64,000 nucleotides of DNA from Nonomuraea helvata (GCF_039535785.1 NZ_BAAAXV010000002.1:434001-498000); one strand, 5' to 3'; shown: positions 35,736-44,469, numbered from the stretch's first letter. The notes: generated from the letters alone by a model not told the origin. Numbers and translations are program-made.

Positions 35736-35861
35736 AGGGAACGTTGTCTGAATCCGCCTGCCTGCATGCGACCGGCAAAGTCCCCGAAACACCATATTTA
35801 TCCGGGTGACATCTTGCCCCGGGCTGTCGCCAGGTTCTAACTTCCGTAGAGACCGTTTTCT
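35736..35861. promoter_or_regulatory. Two LacI-type operators ahead of the fourth importer
   Basis: AGGGAACGTTGTCT (35736-35749) and AGAGACCGTTTTCT (35848-35861) both fit the AGANAACGTTNTCT pattern with one or two deviations. Their centres are 112 bp apart and the second lies 65 bp before the ATG at 35926. Two separated sites would allow looping by a tetrameric repressor or cooperative control. Confidence 0.6.
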
Positions 35862-35925
35862 ATCCGACTACTCCCCGTTCCCGCCGACCCGCGCGGCGCG
35901 TTCCCCCTTACGGAGAGGTGTCCTC

Positions 35926-37251
35926 ATGACCCGTAAGCAGCTGAAAGCCGCAGCTGTGACCATCCTTGCAACGTCCGTCACCCTGGCCGGCTGCGGCGGC
36001 GAGCAACCCGCCGCACCCCAGAGCAAGGGACCGGTCACCATCACCTGGTGGTCCTGGGACGAGCACAAGTTCCTCGACCCGATCGTCGAGAAGTTCAACG
36101 CCACCCACGACCACATCAAGCTCAAGGCGGTCAAGCAGACCGACCTTCCGGGCGCCGCGGCGAACCTGCGCAATGCCGTGGCCGCGAAGCAGGACGTGCC
36201 CTGCCTGGTCAAGAACATCGGCGAGGTGCCAGGACTGGCCGGTGAAGGGCTGCTGGAGGACGTCACGGAGGAGTTCGAGCCGTACACCAAGAAAGGCCTG
36301 TACAACGAGCCGGCCTACGCCGGCGCGCAGGCCGGCGGCCGCTACTACGGCGTCCCGTCGGGGTTCAACCCGTCGTTCATGATCATCAACCGGACCGTCT
36401 ACGACAAGTACGGCATCGCGCCGCCCAAGACCTGGGACGAGCTGATCGCGGCGGGCAAGGAGCTGAAGAAGCACGGCGTCTACGTGATGAACCTCGCCGG
36501 CGAGGACCCCTCCACGCTGGTCAACCTGACCCAGCAGGCCGGCGGCACCTGGTACAAGGTTGAGGGCAACACGTGGAAGGTGGACTTCCTTTCGCCCGAG
36601 TCGCTCAAGGCCGCTGAGGTCATCCAGCAGCTGGTGGACAACGAGCTGGTGGCGAACCAGACCTACCAGGACCGGCCGGCCCTCATCGCCTACTTCGACT
36701 CCGGCAAGATGGTGTCCCTGCCCACCTCGACCTGGCAGCTCGGCAACTACGAGCTCAACTACAAGAAGTCGCTGGGCGACTGGCAGCCCATCGACCTCCC
36801 GCAGTTCGCCGACGCCCCCGCGTTCGTGACGAATGCGCACGGCAGCGCCATCCTGGTGCCGAAGGGCTGCCAGAACGTGAAGGAGGCGGTCGAGGCGGCC
36901 GTCTGGATGACGACGAGCAAGCAAGCCGTCGACGCCAGCTACCAGGAGGACACCAAGCAGTACGCCTGGCCGGGCGCCATCCCCGACCCGAGCCCTTGGG
37001 TCGACTCCGCGGTGCCGGCAAAGTTGTTCGGCGAGCGCCGCGGCGAGGCCAAGGACGTCATTCTCAAGGCGGTCAAGAGCGCCCGTGACCCCTGGGTGGT
37101 CGGCCCCAACTACACCGGCGTGTTCACCGAGCTCCAGGACCAGTGGGCGCAGATCGTCACCAAGAAGATCACGGTGCACGAAGCGCTGGAGCACATGCAG
37201 AAGTTCACGGTCGACGACCTCAAGGCCAAGAACATCAATGTCCAGGGCTGA
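35926..37251 (+). CDS. ABC sugar transporter, extracellular solute-binding lipoprotein
   Basis: A 441-residue family 1 binding protein; GGAGAGGTG supports the ATG at 35926, while the frame stays open upstream without homology. The lipobox is LAGC (residues about 20-23). Motifs include TWWSWDEHKFLDPIVEKFN and YYGVPSGFNPSFMIINRTVYDKYGI. It begins the fourth ATPase-less importer. Its neighbours, the lyase-like enzyme and the LacI at 39100, and the shared operator motif suggest it takes up products of the secreted enzyme. Confidence 0.9.
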   Translation: MTRKQLKAAAVTILATSVTLAGCGGEQPAAPQSKGPVTITWWSWDEHKFLDPIVEKFNATHDHIKLKAVKQTDLPGAAANLRNAVAAKQDVPCLVKNIGEVPGLAGEGLLEDVTEEFEPYTKKGLYNEPAYAGAQAGGRYYGVPSGFNPSFMIINRTVYDKYGIAPPKTWDELIAAGKELKKHGVYVMNLAGEDPSTLVNLTQQAGGTWYKVEGNTWKVDFLSPESLKAAEVIQQLVDNELVANQTYQDRPALIAYFDSGKMVSLPTSTWQLGNYELNYKKSLGDWQPIDLPQFADAPAFVTNAHGSAILVPKGCQNVKEAVEAAVWMTTSKQAVDASYQEDTKQYAWPGAIPDPSPWVDSAVPAKLFGERRGEAKDVILKAVKSARDPWVVGPNYTGVFTELQDQWAQIVTKKITVHEALEHMQKFTVDDLKAKNINVQG

Positions 37252-37255
37252 CAGC

Positions 37256-38167
37256 ATGGCCTCGCCCGCCGTCATGACCTGGCGGCGGATCGCGGCGATC
37301 AAGGGAGCCTCCTTCACCGTCCCGTTCTTCCTCGGATTCGTGCTGTTCACGGCGGTGCCGATCGTCCTGGCGCTGCGCGAGAGCATGTACACGACCAAGA
37401 GCTCCGGGCTTGGGTTCGGTGAGAAGACCATCGAGCTCTCGGGGCTCGCCAACCTGCTGAAGGGCGTGGGCGACGAGCGGTTCTGGGCGGGGATGGGGCG
37501 GGTGGCACTGTTCGCGGCGATCAGCATCCCGCTCATCCAGGTCGCCAGCGTCGCCGTGGCGCTGCTGCTCGACGCCGCCACCCGGAAGGTGGCGGCGCGG
37601 TTCCGGCTGGCGCTGCTGATCCCGTACATGATCCCGGGGATCGTGGCGACGCTCATCTGGATCTATCTCTACAGCCCCGACGTCGGGCCGCTGACGCCGT
37701 TCTTCGCGCTGTTCGGGATGGACGCCGATTTCTACAGCGGCGAACTGATCTGGGTGTCGATCGGCAATCTGATGGCGTGGGGCGGCATCGGGTTCAACAT
37801 GCTCATCGTGTACGCCGCGTTGCAGGCCGTGCCTCGGGAGATCTTCGAGGGCGCCCGCGTGGACGGAGCTTCGGAGCTGCGGATCGCCTGGTCGATCAAG
37901 GTGCCGTTGATCCGGCGATCGTTGGTGCTGACGACTGTGCTCAGCATCATCGGCACGCTGCAGATCTTCAGCGATCCGATGCTCTTCCGGTCGATGGCAC
38001 CGGAGACCGTCACCCGCGACTTCACGCCGATCATGGGCATTTACGACTGGGCCTTCGCGCAGGGTGACTTCAACTACGCCGCCGCCCTGTCCATCATCCT
38101 GGCCCTCGTGGTCGGCCTGGCGTCGGCGATCTTCTATCGGTTCACGAACAAGGCGCCGACCTCATGA
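37256..38167 (+). CDS. ABC sugar transporter permease, MalF/UgpA type
   Basis: A 303-residue permease starting 4 bp after the binding-protein stop. The EAA loop reads EGARVDGASELRIAW and about six membrane segments are visible. It overlaps the next permease by ATGA. Confidence 0.9.
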   Translation: MASPAVMTWRRIAAIKGASFTVPFFLGFVLFTAVPIVLALRESMYTTKSSGLGFGEKTIELSGLANLLKGVGDERFWAGMGRVALFAAISIPLIQVASVAVALLLDAATRKVAARFRLALLIPYMIPGIVATLIWIYLYSPDVGPLTPFFALFGMDADFYSGELIWVSIGNLMAWGGIGFNMLIVYAALQAVPREIFEGARVDGASELRIAWSIKVPLIRRSLVLTTVLSIIGTLQIFSDPMLFRSMAPETVTRDFTPIMGIYDWAFAQGDFNYAAALSIILALVVGLASAIFYRFTNKAPTS

Positions 38168-39063
38168 CCACGACGCTCGACCGCCGTACCGTCACCGGCG
38201 CCGCCCCGCGGCAGCCGGTGGCGCCGCACAGCAAACGTACGAAGGCGACGGTGCTGTTCGGGCTGATCGCCTTCACTGTGTACTCCGTGGCGCCCGTGTG
38301 GTGGCTGATCGTGTCCGCGACGAAGGGGCAGAGCGACCTCTACACGACCAACGGGCTGTGGTTCGCCGAGTTCCGGCTGCTGGACAACTTCAGGGAGCTG
38401 TTCACCTACCAGGACGGCATCTTCCTGACGTGGATGTGGAACACCGTGGTCTACAGCTTCGCCGGGACCGCCGGTATGACGCTGATCTGCGTGGCGTGCG
38501 GCTACGGCCTGGCGATGTACCGCTTCCGGGGCCGCGGCGTGATGATGGGCTGCATCATCGGCTCCTTCCTGGTGCCGCACGCGCTGCTCACCATCCCGTC
38601 CTTCCTGCTCTACACGGACCTGCGGATGATCGACACGCCCTGGGCGATCATCGTGCCGAGCTTCTTCAGCGCCTTCTCGGTATATCTGGCGAAGGTCTAC
38701 GCCGAGGGAGCCATCCCGCATGAGTTGCTGGAAGCAGCCAGGATCGACGGGGCCGGCGAGTACCGCATGTTCTTCGTCATCGGGGCGCGGCTGATGTCCA
38801 CGGGCGCGGCGACGATCTTCCTGCTCGGCTTCGTGGGGTCGTGGAACTCCTTCTTCGGGCCTCTGGTCTACCTGCGCAGCCAGGACAAGTGGACGGTCAT
38901 GCTGGGTCTCTACTCGTGGCTCAAGGTCAAGGTGGACAACTCCACGGACCTGACCGGGCTGGTCGTGGTCGGCTCGATCGTCTCCCTGATTCCCATGGTG
39001 GCCTTGATGGTGTCCATGCAGCGCTACTGGCGCTCCGGCGTCACCTTGGGCAGCCTCAAATAG
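38164..39063 (+). CDS. ABC sugar transporter permease, MalG type
   Basis: A 299-residue permease with EAA loop LEAARIDGAGEYRMFF. It is the last structural gene of the fourth importer. It is followed after 36 bp by lacI, with an operator-like site in between, so lacI probably has its own autoregulated promoter. Confidence 0.9.
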   Translation: MTTTLDRRTVTGAAPRQPVAPHSKRTKATVLFGLIAFTVYSVAPVWWLIVSATKGQSDLYTTNGLWFAEFRLLDNFRELFTYQDGIFLTWMWNTVVYSFAGTAGMTLICVACGYGLAMYRFRGRGVMMGCIIGSFLVPHALLTIPSFLLYTDLRMIDTPWAIIVPSFFSAFSVYLAKVYAEGAIPHELLEAARIDGAGEYRMFFVIGARLMSTGAATIFLLGFVGSWNSFFGPLVYLRSQDKWTVMLGLYSWLKVKVDNSTDLTGLVVVGSIVSLIPMVALMVSMQRYWRSGVTLGSLK

Positions 39064-39072
39064 AGTGCTGTT

Positions 39073-39086
39073 GGAAAACGTTGTCT
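39073..39086. promoter_or_regulatory. LacI-type operator GGAAAACGTTGTCT upstream of lacI
   Basis: The site differs from AGANAACGTTNTCT at one position and lies 14 bp before the ATG at 39100, overlapping the expected promoter. This suggests autoregulation and links the LacI to the same motif upstream of 31982 and 35926. Confidence 0.6.
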
Positions 39087-39099
39087 ATACTGCGGGATC

Positions 39100-40176
39100 A
39101 TGGCCAGGAGAGATGAGCACCGCCAGAACACGATCCGGGACGTCGCGGCGCGGGCCGGCGTGTCCGTCTCCACGGTGTCCAGGGTGATGGCCGGCGACTA
39201 CCCGGTGGCGCAGGCCACCAAGCTGCGGGTGCAACGGGCCATCAAGGAGCTCAACTACGTGGCCAACACCCACGCCCGCGCGCTGGTGGTGGGCAGCACC
39301 CAGACGGTGGCGTTCATCGTCAACGACGTGCGCGGGCCCGCCTTCGCCGCCGCCGTTTACGGAGCCGAGCAGGAGGCGGCCCGCCGCGGGCGGCTGTGCC
39401 TGGTGTGCACGACCGAGGGCGACCCCGAGCGGGAGCTGGCCGCCATCCACCTCATGCGCGAGCAGCGGGCGTCGGCGGTGATCCTCATTGGCGGGGCGGT
39501 CGACGAGCCTGCCTACCACACGCGCATGGCCGAGATCGCGCGCTCGCTGGACGCGGCGGGGTCGCGGCTGGTCCTGTGCGGCCGGCCGCCGATGGGCGGC
39601 GACATGCCGGTCACGGTCGTGGAGTACGACAACGAGGCCGGCGCCTACGCCGCCACAGCTCACCTGCTGTCCCGCGGGCATCGGCGGATCCTTTTCCTGG
39701 GCGGCGGGCCGCCGGGGTTCACCACGACCGCGGGCCGGCTGGCGGGGTACCGGCGGGCGCTGGAGGACAATGAAGTGCCCGTCGACCCCGAGCTGATCGA
39801 GACGAAAGTGCAATTCAGCCGGGCGTCCGGCTATGAGCACACGCGGCGGTGGCTGAGCTCGGGGCCGCCGTTCACCGCGATCTTCGCCGAGACGGACATC
39901 GTCGCGGGAGGCGCGATGGCCGCGATCTTCGAGGCAGGGCTGAGCGTGCCCGAGGACATCTCGCTCGTGGGCTACGACGACATACCGCTGGCGACGGACC
40001 TGCGGCCGCAGCTGACGACCGTGCGCGTGCCGTACGAGGAGCTGGGCCGCAACGCCGTGCGCCTGGCGCTGGAGCTGAAAGAGGGGCGGGCGAGCAGCGG
40101 CTCGGAGCAGCACGCCGTGTTCGGCACGCACGTCGTGGTGCGCCAGTCCGTCGCGCCACCGGCTTTTGATCCGTAG
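39100..40176 (+). CDS. LacI-family transcriptional repressor
   Basis: A 358-residue regulator with helix-turn-helix IRDVAARAGVSVSTVSRVM and a full effector-binding domain ending LVGYDDIPLATDLRPQLTTV. It is the best candidate to bind the AGANAACGTTNTCT sites, since one sits in its own promoter. The last codons and the TAG fall inside a tRNA 3'-half sequence (40163-40203), so the C terminus (PPAFDP) has been altered by a recombination event or the tRNA fragment evolved into its tail. Confidence 0.92.
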   Translation: MARRDEHRQNTIRDVAARAGVSVSTVSRVMAGDYPVAQATKLRVQRAIKELNYVANTHARALVVGSTQTVAFIVNDVRGPAFAAAVYGAEQEAARRGRLCLVCTTEGDPERELAAIHLMREQRASAVILIGGAVDEPAYHTRMAEIARSLDAAGSRLVLCGRPPMGGDMPVTVVEYDNEAGAYAATAHLLSRGHRRILFLGGGPPGFTTTAGRLAGYRRALEDNEVPVDPELIETKVQFSRASGYEHTRRWLSSGPPFTAIFAETDIVAGGAMAAIFEAGLSVPEDISLVGYDDIPLATDLRPQLTTVRVPYEELGRNAVRLALELKEGRASSGSEQHAVFGTHVVVRQSVAPPAFDP

Positions 40177-40203
40177 GTTCAGGGTTCGAATCCCTGGCGC
40201 GAG
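40163..40203 (+). other. tRNA 3'-half remnant (attachment-site-like)
   Basis: From the anticodon loop CTTTTGA (40163-40169) onward the sequence reads as the 3' half of a tRNA. The T arm is perfect: CAGGG (40180-40184), loop TTCGAAT, CCCTG (40192-40196), then an acceptor strand GCGCGAG. No 5' half precedes it; lacI coding sequence does. The anticodon could be UUU (Lys) or UUG (Gln). Breaks at the anticodon loop are typical of integrase att sites. Confidence 0.6.
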
Positions 40204-40260
40204 GTCGACCGGCTTGAGGAGCCGCCCGCACGTTTCGGCCACGGCCGTCCCACCCCTGAC

Positions 40261-40317
40261 ACCACCGGTGTACGAGACGTGCTTACGGAAGATCAGCAGA
40301 TCTTCGTGCGCGGTGGC
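40261..40317 (-). pseudogene. Possible C-terminal scrap of a DNA methyltransferase
   Basis: The minus strand reads ATAHEDLLIFRKHVSYTGG, resembling the HEYLLVFRKP end of site-specific DNA methyltransferases. Nothing else of such a gene is present. The rest of 40204-40430 shows no supportable gene. Confidence 0.25.
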
Positions 40318-40430
40318 ACCGGCATCTGGACCTGGAGTTGGACGGCCGGGCCCAGGACGAGAATCGCCGTGGCGCCGAGCTACGGCAGGGCGACGGCGAT
40401 GCCGCGGCCGCACATCCGGCGAGGATGACC

Positions 40431-40464
40431 CTGGCCGGCCAGTGAGCGTCTACTGGCCGGCCAG
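40431..40464. terminator. Double palindrome, probable bidirectional terminator
   Basis: CTGGCCGGCCAG occurs at 40431-40442 and 40453-40464, 10 bases apart. Each copy is itself a palindrome, and together they form a 12-bp stem with a 10-nt loop. It lies downstream of the minus-strand tetR and of lacI. Confidence 0.55.
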
Positions 40465-40551
40465 CGCATCCTGCGTTTCACTGAGTTCTTGTCAGCGGCG
40501 GCCAGGGGAACATCGAACCGGCCGTGGCGTACGCGGTCGAAGTCGACGGGG

Positions 40552-41160
40552 TCAGGATGTTCCGGCGCTCAAGACCGCATCGACGGCCATGTAGAGGGTG
40601 TCGGTCTCGGACTGCAAGATCGAGCCGTCGGAGGGGAGGGCTCGCTCCAGTGCGAGTCCGTCCAGGACGGCAAGGAGGAACTTCGCGCGCCGGGAGGTGT
40701 CGCCGGGGGCGAGAGCGCCTTCCTGCGCGAGCACCGTCAGCCAGTACTCCACGCGACGTCGCCCCTCCCGTTCCAGGGCGAAGTATGCCTCCCGCACCTG
40801 CTCAGTCGGTTCCGAGGCGATGAACTGCTCGTAGACGGTGCGGTGCGCTTCCCGCGCGCCGGCGCCGACTCCGGCGGGGGCGACGACCTGGCGCAGGCAG
40901 TCGACCAGGCGGTCACGGGCCGGCACGTCCCGATCGTGGATCCGCTCTTCGGAGACGACGACGTCGTACAGGCGGGTGAGCACCTCGTCCTGGAGCGCGC
41001 GCTGCGTCGGGAAGTGGAACCGGAGGGATCCCGTGCTCACTCCCGCGCGGGCGGCGACCGCTCGCACGCTGAGCTTCGCCCCGGGGTTTTCCCCGATCAA
41101 CTGCATCGCCGCCAGGAGAACCTTGTCCCGGCTGCTGAGCTGCTCGTTCTGATCCGTCAT
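40552..41160 (-). CDS. TetR-family transcriptional regulator
   Basis: A 202-residue repressor. The helix-turn-helix is LSVRAVAARAGVSTGSLRFHF with a typical alpha-helical ligand domain. The ATG at 41160 is chosen over an upstream in-frame start at 41199, which would overlap the operator. It is divergent from the membrane-protein pair at 41319 and 42089, and two palindromes in the intergenic region are its likely binding sites. Confidence 0.88.
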   Translation of the reverse strand: MTDQNEQLSSRDKVLLAAMQLIGENPGAKLSVRAVAARAGVSTGSLRFHFPTQRALQDEVLTRLYDVVVSEERIHDRDVPARDRLVDCLRQVVAPAGVGAGAREAHRTVYEQFIASEPTEQVREAYFALEREGRRRVEYWLTVLAQEGALAPGDTSRRAKFLLAVLDGLALERALPSDGSILQSETDTLYMAVDAVLSAGTS

Positions 41161-41193
41161 CACCTGAGCCTCCGCCTCACTCACCCACGGCAC

Positions 41194-41257
41194 TATCACA
41201 CTGTACTAGCACGCTGTGATAGCTTGCCGTCGGAGCGACTAACACAGTGTGTTAGTC
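41194..41257. promoter_or_regulatory. TetR operators in the divergent promoter region
   Basis: TATCACA (41194-41200) and TGTGATA (41215-41221) form a 28-bp interrupted dyad. CTAACACAGTGTGTTAG at 41239-41255 is a perfect 17-bp palindrome, 21 bp with its flanks (41237-41257). Both lie between the divergent starts at 41160 and 41319, as expected for an autorepressor that also controls the membrane-protein genes. Confidence 0.75.
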
Positions 41258-41318
41258 GGGTGGTGATGAAGCGACCCAGGGAGCATCGGCCGGACCGGCC
41301 GGGAGCGGAGGGAACGCG

Positions 41319-41972
41319 GTGAAGGCATGGCGGCGCAGCCGGGCGATCCGGCGGGTCAAGCAGGGCGACGGGCGTCCCCTTCAGCGGTTTCGCTGGTGGC
41401 AGTTGCCGTTAGGGCGCGCACTGTTCCACCTCCGGCCCTCATCCGACGGCCGACGGCCGGGGGCATACACCGTCGACGTACGGCACTGGGGCAACCAGCC
41501 GGGCGGCGAGAAGACAGCACACCTGTATCTCGACGGCCGCCATCACGCCCAGTCCAAGATCCCCGCCGCGTTCCCCGTGGAGGGCGGCGTCATCGAGGTC
41601 GCGACCAGCAGGTTCGGGATCAAGCGCTGCCACTACGTCACCACCACGGGCCAGGAGCACCAACTTGTTCCCGACCCGAAATCGGGCGAGGGCCGGCGGG
41701 CCCGTCTCGAGCGCGATCATCCGACGGTCAGCCGCATCATCGCCGCCACCTCGATCGTGCTGCTCGTGATCGGCGTGGGGCTGAACCTCCCGCAGATCAT
41801 CGGGCCGATCTCGCAGGTGCCGCCCATCGCCGAGAACCTCGGCACCTTCACCTCCCCCATCCACCTGCCGCCCTGGCTCAACATCACCCTCGCCCTCGGC
41901 GCCGCGCTGGCCAGCGCGGAAAGAGCGCTGCGTCTGCGTTACCACTGGCTGCTCGACGCCGGAGGCCACTGA
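41319..41972 (+). CDS. Membrane protein of unknown function (217 aa)
   Basis: Starts at GTG 41319 with GGAGGG upstream. A basic soluble N-terminal region (about 1-140) with VDVRHWGNQPGGEKTAHLYLDG precedes two hydrophobic segments near residues 143-165 and 190-205. I do not recognise the family. It is the first gene of the unit divergent from tetR; the next gene is also a membrane protein. Confidence 0.65.
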   Translation: MKAWRRSRAIRRVKQGDGRPLQRFRWWQLPLGRALFHLRPSSDGRRPGAYTVDVRHWGNQPGGEKTAHLYLDGRHHAQSKIPAAFPVEGGVIEVATSRFGIKRCHYVTTTGQEHQLVPDPKSGEGRRARLERDHPTVSRIIAATSIVLLVIGVGLNLPQIIGPISQVPPIAENLGTFTSPIHLPPWLNITLALGAALASAERALRLRYHWLLDAGGH

Positions 41973-42088
41973 CCGACAACCCTGGCTGCGGCTGGCAGGC
42001 AATCCGCACGCAGTACCCGGGCCGGTACCACTCGGGGCCCGCTCCAGCCGGCGTCGATGACACATCACCAGAAAGGGACACCAGAATC

Positions 42089-42706
42089 ATGAACGTCCTT
42101 CGCAGACCGTTCCAGATCATCCGCGCCGACCTGCGCGCGTACCTGCTGATCAATGCCCTCGTCTACGGAGTGCTGCTCCTGGGCATGGTCCTGGCCATGA
42201 TCTTCCCCGATCTCCATGCCGCGCGGACGTCCGCCTTCGCCGACGGCGGCCAAGGGGCGCTCGTCAACACCGTGATCGGCAGCCCCTGGGCCTTCGGCGC
42301 GACCATCTTCGTGGTCAACGTCTTCGCCACAGCGCTACTGCTCATCGTCCTGCCGTCGCTCGTGATCCCCTTCGCCGGCCTCGCCGTCTTCGTGATCAAG
42401 ACGGTCGACATCGGAATCACCCTGGCGCCTGTCAACCGGACATCGGCACTGATCCTCATCCCGCACTCACCGACCATCCTCATCGAGTTCCAGGCCTACG
42501 TCCTGGTGATGTTCAGCGCTTACCTGCTGGGCAGGTCCTGGCTCCGACCGGCGACCGTGGGTGCCACCACGAGAGGACAGGCCTATGTGCGTGGTCTGAG
42601 TCGACTCGGCCGGCTCTGGGTCCCGGCGCTTGCGCTCTTCGTCATCGGCGCGGTCTACGAGGCCGTCGAGATCTACCACCTCGTACCGCTGGTGCTCGGC
42701 ACCTGA
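42089..42706 (+). CDS. SpoIIM/DUF95-like membrane protein
   Basis: A 205-residue integral membrane protein with about five hydrophobic spans; GAAAGGGA supports the ATG at 42089. The order of segments (PWAFGATIFVVNVF, then VNRTSALILIPHSPTILIEF) resembles stage II sporulation protein M-type proteins, whose role outside endospore formers is unclear. It follows the 41319 gene after 116 bp under the same divergent TetR. The assignment is tentative. Confidence 0.5.
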   Translation: MNVLRRPFQIIRADLRAYLLINALVYGVLLLGMVLAMIFPDLHAARTSAFADGGQGALVNTVIGSPWAFGATIFVVNVFATALLLIVLPSLVIPFAGLAVFVIKTVDIGITLAPVNRTSALILIPHSPTILIEFQAYVLVMFSAYLLGRSWLRPATVGATTRGQAYVRGLSRLGRLWVPALALFVIGAVYEAVEIYHLVPLVLGT

Positions 42707-42964
42707 CCGCCCCCAGGCAACACGGGAAGAATCATCGCACGAACCCTGCTCGCGGCGAGGCGGGGCCGCTGCTCTTGCCGCAGGAGTCGAAGGTGGTGAA
42801 TGGATCACGGTGTGTGCGGGGTTGGTGCGCGCGAGCACGCACCGAGCACGCCAACGTCGCACTTACGGCGGCGCTGTCCCCCAGCGCGAGGGGACACACG
42901 GTTCTCCTGAGCCGGAAGGCGGCCTTCTAGCGGGTCTGCGCGAGCAGGACGGTCAAGGTGTCGG

Positions 42965-43290
42965 TGACCACCGGTCGCCGACGCGCCCACCACCAGCACG
43001 CCGCCATCGGGGAGCCGGCCGGGCTCGCGGTAGTCGCAGAGCGTCAGTTGCTCCACGGACGGCGGCACCGCGTCGCTGGACGGCGGCACCACCGGCCGGT
43101 TGCAGGCGCCGCCGGCGATGACCACCGCCCGGCAGGCGATCTCGCCGCGGCTCGTCGTCACGCGGTAGCCGCCGCCGGCGGCTCGTACGGACGTGACGTT
43201 CGTGCCGGTCCTGACGGGTGTCCGCGAGAGCGCGGCGAAGCCCTCGATGAAATGATCGCATTTCCTTGAGTGTTGTTTACGATGAGCCAC
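42965..43290 (-). pseudogene. Fragment of a flavin-containing monooxygenase
   Basis: The minus strand reads FIEGFAALSRTPVRTGTNVT, then CRAVVIAGGACNRPVVPP and GGVLVVGASATG, the middle of a flavoprotein monooxygenase including the NADPH-binding motif. Homology ends abruptly after GASATG, and the FAD-binding N terminus is absent. The gene was cut on both sides. Its 5' edge abuts the promoter region of the conflict-system operon, marking a junction. The 258 bp to its left hold nothing I can name. Confidence 0.7.
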
Positions 43291-43397
43291 AGGTCGTTTA
43301 CGCTGATGCTCCCGTCTTCGGCCCTCGGGGAAACGAGAGAATCGCCCATGACTCGGCTTTGCGCTGCCCTGGTCTCCGCGCCGGACCGGAGAACGCC

Positions 43398-44465
43398 ATG
43401 AGCATCAGACTCGATCCGGAGGACTTCAGTCGCTTATCCGACCTTCTGGGAATGCTGCCGGATTTCCGGACGGTACAGAATCGCGTCGACTTCATGACCG
43501 ATGTTTTCGCCGGATCACCCCGCAAGGACGACGTGATCGCCTCACTCAACCTCGACGGCACTCCCCGCGCGGTCGCGGTGCGGGTTATCGAACGCCTGCA
43601 GAACTTCGGCCAGGACGAGCCGGGCCGGGAAACGCTGGGCGTGCTCGTCAACAAGACGCTGGCGTACATGGGCGGCGGCGACGACGCCGACTTCCTGCGC
43701 GAACTCCTGCGGCACTACCCCTTGGAGACCAAGCCCACCGCGGACCTCCGCGCTCTCGGCGACTGGCGTGGACGTGAGTCCCCCGGACAGGTCCACGAGA
43801 AGATCATCGGCGAGAACACGCTCCGGGACATCGCCATGCTCCAGCTCGCCCTCGACGCGGCCAGAGCGGTCGTCCGCATCGCGACCCCCACGTCGCTGGG
43901 AACGGGGTTCATGATCACGCGAGACCTGCTCATGACGAACAACCACGTGGTCGCGGACATCCGGACCGCCGGGCGGAGCCACTACCAGTTCAATTACCAG
44001 CTCGACCGATGGGGCCTCGAAGCTCCTGTGCACACGTGCAAGGCCAGGGCGGACGGCGCGTTCTACACCAACGCGGAGCTGGATTTCAGCGTGCTGGAAC
44101 TCGGGGACGCGTCGTACGAGTTCGCACCGCTGGCGCTGAAGGCCGAGCAGGTGAGACGGGATGACCGGGTGAACATCATTCAGCACCCCGGCGGCCACTA
44201 CAAGAAGATTTCCTTTCAGAACAATTTCGTGGCGTACGCCGATGCGCGCGTCATTCAGTACACCACGTCGACGGAGCCCGGATCGTCGGGATCGCCCGTG
44301 TGCAACAACGCGTTCAAAGTGATCGGAATCCATCACAGTGGGGGAATGCTGACCGAGCCGAGCACTCAGCGACGTTATTTGAGGAACGCGGGTACGACCA
44401 GCATCGCCATACTGGACGACCTCCGCGAAAACGCACCGGAGATCGCCGCGAGATTGAAGGGCTGA
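43398..44465 (+). CDS. Trypsin-like serine protease with N-terminal effector-associated domain
   Basis: A 355-residue cytoplasmic protein with no signal peptide. Residues about 1-110 form a helical domain (LPDFRTVQNRVDFM, NLDGTPRAVAVRVIERL) resembling effector-associated domains of conflict-system proteases. The protease domain has the full triad: His183 (TNNHVVAD), Asp229 (ELDFSVLEL) and Ser297 (EPGSSGSPV). It is the probable effector, held inactive until triggered by the NACHT protein encoded 4 bp downstream. GGAGAAC precedes the ATG at 43398; an upstream in-frame start at 43266 lacks homology. Confidence 0.88.
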   Translation: MSIRLDPEDFSRLSDLLGMLPDFRTVQNRVDFMTDVFAGSPRKDDVIASLNLDGTPRAVAVRVIERLQNFGQDEPGRETLGVLVNKTLAYMGGGDDADFLRELLRHYPLETKPTADLRALGDWRGRESPGQVHEKIIGENTLRDIAMLQLALDAARAVVRIATPTSLGTGFMITRDLLMTNNHVVADIRTAGRSHYQFNYQLDRWGLEAPVHTCKARADGAFYTNAELDFSVLELGDASYEFAPLALKAEQVRRDDRVNIIQHPGGHYKKISFQNNFVAYADARVIQYTTSTEPGSSGSPVCNNAFKVIGIHHSGGMLTEPSTQRRYLRNAGTTSIAILDDLRENAPEIAARLKG

Positions 44466-44469
44466 CCTC

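Noticed and set aside
32297-35767. A 1156-aa open frame opposite the lyase-like gene
   Set aside because: Composition (Val/Gly/Arg/Asp repeats) is that of a shadow frame, while the plus-strand protein has recognisable domains and a ribosome site.
40163-40203. An intact tRNA gene
   Set aside because: Only the portion from the anticodon loop to the acceptor strand is present; the upstream sequence is lacI coding DNA and cannot form a D arm or 5' acceptor.
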